This document shows positions 24,218 to 32,141 of a DNA stretch of 39,860 bases, in pieces. The stretch is taken from NCBI GenBank assembly GCA_024680835.1, contig JAILBP010000018.1:1-39860 (forward strand). The letters are read 5' to 3'. The position numbers and the translations under genes were made by a program. The notes under the pieces are model-generated. The model was given only the letters and a program-made list of their open reading frames with translations, was not told where the DNA came from and did not search any database. Each line of letters begins with the position of its first letter. Within the stretch, counting starts at the first letter, position 1. This DNA comes from RGIG6904 sp024680835 (GTDB lineage Bacteria; Bacillota; Clostridia; Lachnospirales; Lachnospiraceae).

Positions 24218-25507
24218 TTAGTGTTTCGGTATTATCTTTTCGATACCTCCCATGTAGGGACGCAAAGCAACGGGTATTTTAACAGACCCGTCAGCATTCA
24301 GGTTGTTCTCCAAGAATGCGATGAGCATTCTCGGCGGAGCAGCCACCGTGTTGTTAAGTGTATGTGCAAAATATTTGTTACCGTCCGCACCCTTTACGCG
24401 GATCTTAAGTCTTCTGGCCTGTGCATCACCAAGGTTTGAACAGCTGCCGACCTCAAAGTATTTCTGCTGTCTCGGGCTCCATGCCTCCACATCACAGCTC
24501 TTAACCTTAAGATCAGCAAGATCACCCGAGCAGCACTCAAGGGTCCTGACCGGTATATCCATGCTCCTGAAGATCTCTACAGTGTACGACCACATCTTAT
24601 TGTACCAGTCAAATGATTCCTCCGGCTTACATACCACGATCATCTCCTGTTTCTCAAACTGATGGATCCTGTAAACACCTCTCTCCTCTATGCCGTGAGC
24701 TCCCTTTTCCTTACGGAAGCAGGGAGAGTAGCTGGTGAGTGTGTAGGGAAGCTTCTCCTCGTCATTGATGGTGTCTATAAAACGTCCTATCATGGAATGC
24801 TCCGAAGTACCTATGAGATAGAGATCCTCGCCCTCGATCTTATACATCATGGCGTCCATCTCTTCAAAACTCATAACGCCTGTCACAACGTTAGAACGGA
24901 TCATGAAGGGCGGTATACAGTAAGTAAAGCCCTTGTTTATCATGAAATCTCTGGCATATGCCGTAACAGCCGAATGAAGTCTCGCGATATCACCGCAGAG
25001 ATAATAGAAACCGTTACCTGCAACGCGTCCCGCAGCATCCAGATCAATGCCGTCAAAACGCTCCATAATGTCTGTGTGATAAGGAATCTCGAAATCCGGT
25101 GTTACCGGCTCTCCGAACTTTTCTATCTCCACATTGCAGCTGTCGTCGGGTCCAATAGGTACCGAAGGATCGATGATATTGGGTATCTTCATCATGATCT
25201 CGGTCACTCTGTCCGCATATTCTTTTTCGAGGGGCTCCAGCTCGCTGAGACGCTTGGAGATCTGTCCGACCTCGGCTTTTACTGCCTCTGCCTCTTCCTT
25301 CTTGCCCTGAGCCATCAATGCGCCGATCTCTTTTGCCACTTTATTTTTCTTGGATCTGAGTTCGTCAGCCTCTGCCTTTGCGGCGCGGCTCTTCTCGTCC
25401 AGTTCTATGACTTCGTCTACCAGCGGAAGCTTATGCTCCTGAAATTTCTTTTTGATGTTTTCCCTGACTGCATCGGGGTTCTCTCGTAAAAATTTAATAT
25501 CGATCAT
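24218..25507 (-). CDS. serS: Seryl-tRNA synthetase
   Basis: This 429-aa class II synthetase has an N-terminal coiled-coil tRNA-binding arm (about 30-105, rich in Glu/Lys heptads). Class II motifs follow: TSEHSMIGRF, CFRKEKGAHGIEERGVYRIHQFEKQE (motif 2) and NTVAAPPRMLIAFLENN (motif 3). It charges tRNA-Ser with serine. The ATG at 25507 follows GGGAGG by 7 nt; a GTG three codons upstream overlaps that site and is rejected. It sits 39 nt after glyA, so serine metabolism and serine charging share a transcript. No T-box is present in that gap. Confidence 0.96.
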   Translation of the reverse strand: MIDIKFLRENPDAVRENIKKKFQEHKLPLVDEVIELDEKSRAAKAEADELRSKKNKVAKEIGALMAQGKKEEAEAVKAEVGQISKRLSELEPLEKEYADRVTEIMMKIPNIIDPSVPIGPDDSCNVEIEKFGEPVTPDFEIPYHTDIMERFDGIDLDAAGRVAGNGFYYLCGDIARLHSAVTAYARDFMINKGFTYCIPPFMIRSNVVTGVMSFEEMDAMMYKIEGEDLYLIGTSEHSMIGRFIDTINDEEKLPYTLTSYSPCFRKEKGAHGIEERGVYRIHQFEKQEMIVVCKPEESFDWYNKMWSYTVEIFRSMDIPVRTLECCSGDLADLKVKSCDVEAWSPRQQKYFEVGSCSNLGDAQARRLKIRVKGADGNKYFAHTLNNTVAAPPRMLIAFLENNLNADGSVKIPVALRPYMGGIEKIIPKH

Positions 25508-25546
25508 TTCTGTCACCTCCCAAAGTCGTTATCGTGTCAAAACTGT

Positions 25547-26788
25547 TTATTTAAGAGGATATTTATCCGTCAATGTCTTGATTATGGCTCTTGCCTTCTC
25601 GACACCGGCTTCCTTTTCCTTTATGACTAATGCTATAGCCTCAGCTACCTGATCGAAATCGGCTGCCACAAGACCTCTGCTGGTAGCTGCCGGTGTTCCG
25701 AGACGGATACCGCTGGTGACAAACGGGCTCTTGGGATCGTTGGGGATCGTGTTCTTATTTGCAGTGATATGAGCCTCATCCAGAAGCTTTTCAACCTCTT
25801 TACCGGTGAGTTCCATCGGTGTGAGGTCTACCAGCATAAGATGGTTGTCCGTGCCGTCAGATACGATCTTGATGCCTCTGCTCTGCAAGCCCTTGCACAG
25901 AGCCTGTGCATTATCCACGATATTTTGTGCGTATACCTTGAATTCAGGCTTTAATGCCTCTTCAAAACATACAGCCTTCGCAGCGATAACGTGCATCAGC
26001 GGGCCACCCTGAATGCCCGGGAATACCGCTTTGTTGAAGTTGTATTTCTTGGCTGTCTCTTCGCTGCCGCAGAGTATCATACCACCTCTGGGACCCCTCA
26101 GAGTCTTATGTGTTGTAGTAGTCACAACATCGGCGTAAGGAATCGGTGACGGATGAAGTCCTGCTGCCACGAGCCCCGCAATGTGAGCCATATCTACGAA
26201 GAGCACTGCGCCGACCTCGTCACAGATCTCTCTGAATCTCTTGAAATCGATGGTGCGGGCATATGCTGATGCACCTGCTATGATCATCTTCGGCTTGCAC
26301 TCTTTTGCTATAGCCAGAACATTGTCATAATCGATGAAACCGTCGTCATTTACGCCATATGGCACTATATTGAAATATGTACCCGAGAAATTGGCCGGTG
26401 AACCGTGTGTAAGATGTCCGCCGTGATCAAGGTTCATACCCATTACGGTATCACCCTGTTTTAACATTGCAAACTGTACAGCCATGTTTGCCTGTGCACC
26501 TGAGTGGGGCTGAACATTGGCATACTCTGCACCGAAGAGCTCCTTGGCTCTGTCTCTTGCAAGATCTTCCACTACATCAACGCATGAGCATCCGCCGTAA
26601 TAACGGTGTGCCGGATAACCTTCAGCGTATTTGTTGGTGAGAACGGATCCCATTGCCGCCATAACCGCATGGCTTACCCAGTTCTCAGATGCTATGAGCT
26701 CAATGTGACTGTTCTGTCTGTTGAACTCATTCTCGATCTCCGCTGCCACCGCGGGATCAACTGCCTTTAATTCCTCGATAGAATACAT
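25547..26788 (-). CDS. glyA: Serine hydroxymethyltransferase
   Basis: This 413-aa fold-type I PLP enzyme has typical SHMT blocks: IELIASENWVSHAVMAAMGSVLTNKYAEGYPAHRYYGG, NVQPHSGAQANMAVQFA, VDMAHIAGLVAAGLHP and the PLP lysine in VVTTTTHKTLRGPRGG. It converts serine and tetrahydrofolate to glycine and methylene-THF. The ribosome binding site is AAGGAGG. It is the first gene of a glyA-serS pair and follows the secDF terminator. A TTGACT-like -35 lies inside that terminator stem, but no clean promoter could be fixed. Confidence 0.97.
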   Translation of the reverse strand: MYSIEELKAVDPAVAAEIENEFNRQNSHIELIASENWVSHAVMAAMGSVLTNKYAEGYPAHRYYGGCSCVDVVEDLARDRAKELFGAEYANVQPHSGAQANMAVQFAMLKQGDTVMGMNLDHGGHLTHGSPANFSGTYFNIVPYGVNDDGFIDYDNVLAIAKECKPKMIIAGASAYARTIDFKRFREICDEVGAVLFVDMAHIAGLVAAGLHPSPIPYADVVTTTTHKTLRGPRGGMILCGSEETAKKYNFNKAVFPGIQGGPLMHVIAAKAVCFEEALKPEFKVYAQNIVDNAQALCKGLQSRGIKIVSDGTDNHLMLVDLTPMELTGKEVEKLLDEAHITANKNTIPNDPKSPFVTSGIRLGTPAATSRGLVAADFDQVAEAIALVIKEKEAGVEKARAIIKTLTDKYPLK

Positions 26789-26823
26789 ATTTTCCCTCCT
26801 TTTTATTCGCCCGGATACTCTTT

Positions 26824-26860
26824 ATAAAATACCACCCGGCTCAAAGAGTCAAGTGGTATT
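26824..26860 (-). terminator. Terminator-like hairpin after secDF
   Basis: On the minus strand AATACCAC pairs perfectly with GTGGTATT, with an inner CTC/GAG helix and mismatches between, followed by TTAT. It lies 12 nt after the secDF stop. Confidence 0.7.
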
Positions 26861-26871
26861 CGTTAATTTCT

Positions 26872-29142
26872 TTATTTCTTTGACTTCGCCGGTTTGCTGT
26901 TTTTGCCGTTATCTTTTGCGGAAGCCTTGACTCCGATCCTGCTCTTCATCTCAAACCACAACGGTGTGGCAAGGCAGATAGAAGAATATGTACCGGACAC
27001 AACACCTACCATCAGAGGCAGCGCAAAATCCTTAATTGATGCTACACCCAAAACATAAAGCAACAGCACCATGACAAATGTGGTAACGGATGTATTGATA
27101 GAACGTGAGATCGTCTGTGTAACCGATCTGTTGGAGATCTCTGTAAGCTCTTCCTTTGAAACTCTTGACTTTCCGTGAAGGTTCTCACGGATACGGTCAA
27201 AGGTGACGATGGTATCGTTTATCGAATAACCAAGGATCGTCAGCATTACAGCGATGAAGGTCGTGCCAACCGATATACGCAGGAGCGCGTAGCATGTCAG
27301 TACTACCAGGATATCATGGATCAGGGCAAGTACTGCAGCTGTCGCAAACTTGAAATCGGCAAATCTGAATGCGATGTAGAGAAGCATCAGTATTACGGCT
27401 ATGACAACGGCGATTATGGCATCTCTTGTCATCTCCGAGCTAACTGTAGCACCGACAGACTGAGATGAAACCGTCTCCTCATCAAACCAGAAGCCCGCAT
27501 CCGAAAATGCGTTTATGAGTGCATCTCTCTCGTCCTGATTGAGAAGTCTTGTCTTGAAGATAATGCTCTTGCTGCCTGTAACCTGCTGACCATAAACTTC
27601 CTTGTCACCTGTTACGGACTCAACCACCGGATACATCTTCTCTTCGATCTCCGGAATTGTGTAATCATCATAGAACTCGATGGTGGTAGTGGTACCTCCC
27701 ACAAACTCCAGCGAGAAGTTGAAAGGTCTCTCACCCATTGATGAATGCACGCCCATACCTACGAAACCGGCTGCTATTACCAGTAAGGATACGACATAGA
27801 ATACAACCCTGCTCTTTAATATGTTCAAAGTCTTTCTCTCTTTTGCACGGCCGTAAAGCTTTTCGCTCTTCAGTCCCATGCCGTAGAAAGCATACATGAT
27901 GTATCTTGAAACAAAGAGTGCAGTAAACATTGATACCAGGATACTGATCATAAGGGTATATGCAAAGCCCTTTACAGTACCCGAACCTCTCCACATCAGC
28001 ACGAATGTGGCGATGAGGGTAGTGATGTTACCGTCCAGGATTGCTGACTGTGCTTTCTGAAAACCATCATGAATAGCGTTGAATACGCTCTTGCCTCCGG
28101 CGATCTCCTCTCTGATACGCGCGAATATGATGACATTCGCATCAACCGCCATACCAATACCAAGGATGATACCTGCGATACCCGGCAATGTAAGTGTTAT
28201 ATCGAAAAGATAGATGAATGCAACCGTAAGTGTTGTGTAAATAACCAGCGCAAACGAAGCCGCAACACCTGACACCAGATACATGATGATAAGATATATC
28301 ATGATGAATGCAAGACCGATCATTGCCGCTGTAAGCGCTGTCTTGATAGCCTCGCTTCCCATCTGTGCTCCCACGATCTGTGATTCAAGCTCGTTAAGAG
28401 TGAGGGAAAGTGAACCAATACGGATCATTGAAGCAAGATTCTGAGCCGCTTCATAACTCTCCATACCGGTGATCTGGCATGAACCTCCTCCAATACGCTC
28501 CTGGACTGTGGGAGCGGAGATCGTCTCACCGTCATAGATGATGGAAAGTCTCTCACCCACATGATCGCCTGTCATATCAGCAAATGTCTGTGCAGCTGAA
28601 TCCGAAAGCTTTAACTCTACGCAATATTCGGTAGTGCCGTAATTCTGATCCTTGTATGATGCAGCCTGTGCATCCACAACATCATCACCTGTCATGAAAA
28701 CCTTGCCATCGGGATCGGTAAACTCCAATGAACCCGGTGTACCAAGGTCTGCCAGTATAACACCTGCATCCGTTACGCCGGGGATCTCAACGGAAATCCT
28801 GTCTTCTCCCTGCTTGTAAACAGTAGCCTCTGTGCTGTATGTCTCCACACGTTTCTGAAGCTTGTAGATGGTGTCCGATATCTCCTCTGGTGTGGCATCC
28901 TCATCAGCTATCTGATAAGTGATCGATGCGCCGCCCGCAAGGTCAAGGCCTAAGGTGATACCCTTTGTTGCTGTTGTCTCTTCAGTCTCTGCGTCCCCGG
29001 AATCCTCTGCAACTTCCTTTGCGGAATGTACATTCTGCAGTGAAGTCTGGGTACGGTTCAGGATGATAGATGAATAGTATACCAATCCTGCCATACACAG
29101 TATGACGAAGATCAGGATGACTATACTTCTTCCCTTTTTCAT
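26872..29142 (-). CDS. secDF: Fused protein-export membrane protein SecDF
   Basis: This 756-aa protein fuses SecD (about 1-440) and SecF (about 450-735), with about 12 transmembrane helices. Landmarks are GLDLAGGASITYQI after TM1, the large extracytoplasmic P1 region, PGIAGIILGIGMAVDANVIIFARIREE in SecD, VGATVSSEMTRDAI, and LTILGYSINDTIVTFDRIRENLHG in SecF. The tail is Lys/Ser-rich. SecDF uses the proton or sodium gradient to assist Sec translocation. The fused form is common in Firmicutes. It is a single-gene unit between the SCIFF locus and glyA. Confidence 0.95.
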   Translation of the reverse strand: MKKGRSIVILIFVILCMAGLVYYSSIILNRTQTSLQNVHSAKEVAEDSGDAETEETTATKGITLGLDLAGGASITYQIADEDATPEEISDTIYKLQKRVETYSTEATVYKQGEDRISVEIPGVTDAGVILADLGTPGSLEFTDPDGKVFMTGDDVVDAQAASYKDQNYGTTEYCVELKLSDSAAQTFADMTGDHVGERLSIIYDGETISAPTVQERIGGGSCQITGMESYEAAQNLASMIRIGSLSLTLNELESQIVGAQMGSEAIKTALTAAMIGLAFIMIYLIIMYLVSGVAASFALVIYTTLTVAFIYLFDITLTLPGIAGIILGIGMAVDANVIIFARIREEIAGGKSVFNAIHDGFQKAQSAILDGNITTLIATFVLMWRGSGTVKGFAYTLMISILVSMFTALFVSRYIMYAFYGMGLKSEKLYGRAKERKTLNILKSRVVFYVVSLLVIAAGFVGMGVHSSMGERPFNFSLEFVGGTTTTIEFYDDYTIPEIEEKMYPVVESVTGDKEVYGQQVTGSKSIIFKTRLLNQDERDALINAFSDAGFWFDEETVSSQSVGATVSSEMTRDAIIAVVIAVILMLLYIAFRFADFKFATAAVLALIHDILVVLTCYALLRISVGTTFIAVMLTILGYSINDTIVTFDRIRENLHGKSRVSKEELTEISNRSVTQTISRSINTSVTTFVMVLLLYVLGVASIKDFALPLMVGVVSGTYSSICLATPLWFEMKSRIGVKASAKDNGKNSKPAKSKK

Positions 29143-29175
29143 CTCTTTTTCCTTCCTTCTTGCATTATTTCTACT

Positions 29176-29198
29176 AAAATCTGTCCCTGACAGATTTT
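29176..29198. terminator. Symmetric AAAATCTGTC/GACAGATTTT hairpin between scfB and secDF
   Basis: A perfect 10-bp inverted repeat with a 3-nt loop lies about 55-75 nt downstream of scfB. The A/T flanks make it a plausible two-way terminator, but the G/C core is short. It could also be a leader element of secDF. Confidence 0.45.
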
Positions 29199-29252
29199 GG
29201 TTTCCTTAAATAAACTGAACGGAACCCATCCGTCCGCTTTGGGTCAGTCCCC

Positions 29253-30641
29253 TCAGGACTCTTTCTCTGCCCGGTCTTCCTCGGCAACCTTCAGATATAT
29301 GGCGCACTCAACCCTCTTTTTCTCGAGTTCGCAACCTATCTCATAAACCGAGGTGATATCACCGTTAAAGTTGTATGAATTTGCGGCACAGCCTCCGGAA
29401 CAGTAAAACCTTGCAAAACATTCCCTGCACTTTGGCTTTGCATATACATTGCACTTCTTGAAAGTTCCTGTGATGTCGGTACGCTTGATACCCTCGTCCA
29501 CATTACCCAGCAGGAAGTCTTTATTACCCACAAACTGATGACATGGATAGAGATCCCCCCAGGGTGTGACTGCCAGATACTCCGTGCCCGAGCCGCATCC
29601 GCTCAACCTCTTTGCAACACACGGACCTCCGGTAAGGTCTATCATAAAATGGAAGAAGTTGAATCCCTCTCCCTTTTGTCTGCGCTCGTTCATAGTGAGG
29701 GCAAGCTTTTCATACTCGCTGAAAAGCTTTGGAAGATCCTCCGGTCTGATGGCGTAATCAGCCTCCGGCGGAGCTACCACCGGTTCCACTGATATCTGCT
29801 TAAAGCCCAGATCAGCCATGTGAAGCACATCTTCCGAAAAATCAAGATTATGGTGTGTAAAGGTTCCCCTGACATAATAATCCATCTGTCCTCTGGACTC
29901 GGCAAGCTTTTGGAACTTCGGCACTATGATATCATAAGCCGATCCCTTGCCTCCCGGGAATGGACGCATATGGTCATTGACCTCCTTGCGGCCATCGAGA
30001 CTTAAGACCACGTTGGACATTTCCTTATTGGCAAAGTCCTGTATCTCGTCATCGAGTCTGATGCCGTTGGTGGTCAAGGTAAAACGGAATTTTTTATTGC
30101 ATTCCTCTTCCCTGGATCTGCCGTATTCCACCAATCTTTTGACAACATCAAAATTCAGTGTGGGCTCTCCGCCGAAGAAATCTACCTCAAGATTGCGCCT
30201 GCTGCCGGAATTGGCTATCAGAAAATCCAGAGCCTTTTTTCCGACCTCAAAGCTCATGAGACCTTTGTGTCCCGCATCACCGTACTCACCCTCGTCGGCA
30301 AAACAGTATCTGCATGCCAGGTTACAGTCATGGGCAATATGCAGACACAGCGCCTTCACAACCGTGGGTCGGTTCTCAAAATCCAGGATATAATCCTCGT
30401 AAACATCCTTTGAAAAAAGATCTCCGGATGCCTCCAGCTCTTTTAACTCGGAAGCTATCTCGTCCAGCTCTTCTCCGGATACATCCGGATATTTCTCCAT
30501 GATGACCGCCTTGATCTCATCAAAGGATTTTTCTTCGTACATGGATATAATATCGTATGTGATATCATCAACAACATGTAACGCACCGCTGTTGATATCC
30601 ATTACTATATTATATCCGCCCATCTTGTACTGATGTACCAT
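29253..30641 (-). CDS. scfB: SCIFF peptide radical SAM maturase
   Basis: The 462-aa protein has an N-terminal RiPP-recognition-like domain (about 1-80), a radical SAM domain with the cluster cysteines C106-x3-C110-x2-C113 (CNLACRYC), VDFFGGEPTLNF and a C-terminal SPASM/twitch domain rich in cysteines (GPCVAKRLSGCGSG, YPCHQF, CNVYAKPKCRECFARFYCSGGC). It should install thioether (Cys to alpha-carbon) bonds in the adjacent SCIFF peptide. The ATG at 30641 (MVHQYKMGG, with GGGAG upstream) is preferred to the in-frame 30698 start. It lies 78 nt after scfA with a stem-loop between. Confidence 0.94.
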   Translation of the reverse strand: MVHQYKMGGYNIVMDINSGALHVVDDITYDIISMYEEKSFDEIKAVIMEKYPDVSGEELDEIASELKELEASGDLFSKDVYEDYILDFENRPTVVKALCLHIAHDCNLACRYCFADEGEYGDAGHKGLMSFEVGKKALDFLIANSGSRRNLEVDFFGGEPTLNFDVVKRLVEYGRSREEECNKKFRFTLTTNGIRLDDEIQDFANKEMSNVVLSLDGRKEVNDHMRPFPGGKGSAYDIIVPKFQKLAESRGQMDYYVRGTFTHHNLDFSEDVLHMADLGFKQISVEPVVAPPEADYAIRPEDLPKLFSEYEKLALTMNERRQKGEGFNFFHFMIDLTGGPCVAKRLSGCGSGTEYLAVTPWGDLYPCHQFVGNKDFLLGNVDEGIKRTDITGTFKKCNVYAKPKCRECFARFYCSGGCAANSYNFNGDITSVYEIGCELEKKRVECAIYLKVAEEDRAEKES

Positions 30642-30660
30642 GATCCTGCTTTCTCCCACA

Positions 30661-30695
30661 ACTTTAGGCCGTTCGTATGAGCGGCCTTGTAAAGT
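30661..30695 (-). promoter_or_regulatory. Stem-loop between scfA and scfB
   Basis: On the minus strand ACTTTACAAGGCCG pairs with CGGCCTAAAGT (small bulge) directly upstream of the scfB ribosome binding site. No U-run follows. It could stabilise the upstream peptide mRNA or damp maturase translation, giving more precursor than enzyme (inference). Confidence 0.5.
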
Positions 30696-30719
30696 CACGT
30701 CTTTCGCTTAAAGTTCCTG

Positions 30720-30863
30720 CTATTTGCACTGCTCGCAGGTCTGGTTGCCTACTGTACAGCTGGTCTTGCAAGCTGACTGGCATGATGTCTGGCACTCGCC
30801 GCATCCGCCCTTCTTTACTGTGTTCTGAAGCTTTCTTGTCTTAAGAGTCTTAATGTGTTTCAT
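30720..30863 (-). CDS. scfA: SCIFF family six-cysteine RiPP precursor peptide
   Basis: This 47-aa peptide begins MKHIKTLKTRKLQNTVKKGG and continues with cysteines at 21, 24, 28, 32, 36 and 43, the pattern that defines SCIFF ('six cysteines in forty-five'). A seventh cysteine is at 46, near the C-terminus (CEQCK). The ribosome binding site AAAGGAG is strong. A longer reading frame through 31061 exists but lacks support. The peptide is a substrate for thioether bond formation by the neighbouring ScfB. Its biological role is not established. Confidence 0.95.
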   Translation of the reverse strand: MKHIKTLKTRKLQNTVKKGGCGECQTSCQSACKTSCTVGNQTCEQCK

Positions 30864-30933
30864 GTCTGTTCTCCTTTCGGGAAAAATATACTGATACCGT
30901 GTTTCAAAGCATATGTGCACACGATTAAAAAGC

Positions 30934-30939
30934 ATTCTA
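30934..30939 (-). promoter_or_regulatory. Extended -10 promoter for the scfA-scfB unit
   Basis: On the minus strand TGGTAGAAT (TG-N-TAGAAT) is seen about 70 nt upstream of scfA. The -35 region is T-rich and poor. The transcript would start near 30927. Confidence 0.5.
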
Positions 30940-30988
30940 CCACAGACCCTCAAAAAAGAAAAGAAAAATTTTAAACAAATACACGATT

Positions 30989-31567
30989 TTAGATCAGATG
31001 CTCTATAAGGGATTTCAGTCCTATTATTATCAATATGATCCCGCCCATTATCTCGGACCACTTTTTGAAACGGTCACCAAAGATACTGCCTATCTTAACT
31101 CCCGCCATGGATATAAAGCAGGTGATAACGCCTATTACGGCGACAGCAAACAGGACATTCAGTAAATGTCCCGCATTAAGCACCTCGACAGGAACCGCCA
31201 CGAATGTTATCCCTACAGCCAGTGCGTCAATGCTGGTAGCCACAGCCATCATGAACATGGTCTTTACGTCAAATCCCGGAGACGTCTCCTCCTCCGGTCC
31301 GAAAGCCTCCCTGATCATGTTTCCCCCTATAAACGACAGCAGAATAAATGCCACCCAGGGAGCCACCATGCTGATGTATTTCTCAAAGTTCGATCCAACC
31401 AAATACCCCGCCATGGGCATTATCGCCTGAAAGGCTCCGAACCATATTCCGCACAAAAAAAATTCTCTTTTGGTAACTTTACCGGACGCAAGCCCTTTAC
31501 AAATGGACACCGCAAAAGCATCCATGGCAAGCCCCACCGAAAGTAGTAGCAATTCCGCTAATCCCAT
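30989..31567 (-). CDS. mntP: Manganese efflux pump MntP
   Basis: The 192-aa protein has six predicted transmembrane helices and two repeat halves marked by the acidic motifs LAMDAFAVSICKG near the N-terminus and ATSIDALAVGITF after mid-protein, which define the MntP (YebN) family. It exports Mn2+. It starts 6 nt after the ANTAR gene stop and its own ribosome binding site is weak, so it depends on the glnA-ANTAR transcript. There is no room for the yybP-ykoY riboswitch often found upstream of mntP. A clean terminator after it is not seen. Confidence 0.93.
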   Translation of the reverse strand: MGLAELLLLSVGLAMDAFAVSICKGLASGKVTKREFFLCGIWFGAFQAIMPMAGYLVGSNFEKYISMVAPWVAFILLSFIGGNMIREAFGPEEETSPGFDVKTMFMMAVATSIDALAVGITFVAVPVEVLNAGHLLNVLFAVAVIGVITCFISMAGVKIGSIFGDRFKKWSEIMGGIILIIIGLKSLIEHLI

Positions 31568-31573
31568 CTCGTG

Positions 31574-32122
31574 TCACTTTCCCATCATCAGTAGCATTTC
31601 CGCAGTATCAGTCATACTGCGTCCCGTATCCATGCTGGTCTTCTGGATATATCTGAAAGCCTCCGGTTCCGTCATGTCATTTCTATCCATGAGGAGCCGC
31701 TTCGCGTCATCTACAAGCTTTTTTTCAGAGTGGGAACGGACAGGTTTTTTAGGCTTTTTTGATCTTCTGTAAGAAAAATCGACCCCCGGCATCAGGGTCC
31801 GGACCGAACTTATAAGATCCTCCGCCTTGAACGGCATGCACAGTCTCATGACATTGCCGTAGAACGGTCCCGCCCCCACATCCTTTGTCAACAGCAAAAT
31901 AGTGACCGTCGGCGGCGCAAGGTCTGCCAGTTCCTCGAACCCCATATCTGAGAAGCGTTTTGAACATATGACAAGGCTGACATCCTGATTGTGGATCATC
32001 TCCAGGGTCTCTCCTCCGCGCTCACACAACCGGATGTCATCCCATATCCCGCTTCTTATTATCATGTTGCCGAGTCTTACAGCATCAGCATGTACGGGCA
32101 TTGTTATCACAATACAGCCCAT
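31574..32122 (-). CDS. ANTAR-domain RNA-binding antiterminator with pseudo-receiver domain
   Basis: The 182-aa protein has an N-terminal response-regulator-like domain (about 1-112). The usual phosphoacceptor Asp is missing: the segment reads SLVICSKRF with C53/S54 in that position, although the conserved Lys-type MPFKAEDL remains. The C-terminal ANTAR domain (about 132-182) shows AKRLLMDRNDMTEPEAFRYIQKTSMD and AEMLLMM. ANTAR proteins bind paired RNA hairpins and prevent termination, often at nitrogen genes. It begins 19 nt after glnA and is followed by mntP 6 nt later. It is probably controlled by partner binding rather than phosphorylation (inference). Confidence 0.92.
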   Translation of the reverse strand: MGCIVITMPVHADAVRLGNMIIRSGIWDDIRLCERGGETLEMIHNQDVSLVICSKRFSDMGFEELADLAPPTVTILLLTKDVGAGPFYGNVMRLCMPFKAEDLISSVRTLMPGVDFSYRRSKKPKKPVRSHSEKKLVDDAKRLLMDRNDMTEPEAFRYIQKTSMDTGRSMTDTAEMLLMMGK

Positions 32123-32141
32123 AATTCACTCTCCGTAAAAT

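Noticed and set aside
24662..25489. A 275-residue plus-strand reading frame
   Set aside because: It is antisense to serS, with no recognisable domain; serS itself has all class II motifs.
25508..25546. T-box leader for serS
   Set aside because: Only 39 nt separate glyA and serS; no T-box sequence or specifier stem can fit.
31568..31573. yybP-ykoY manganese riboswitch upstream of mntP
   Set aside because: The gap to the preceding gene is only 6 nt.
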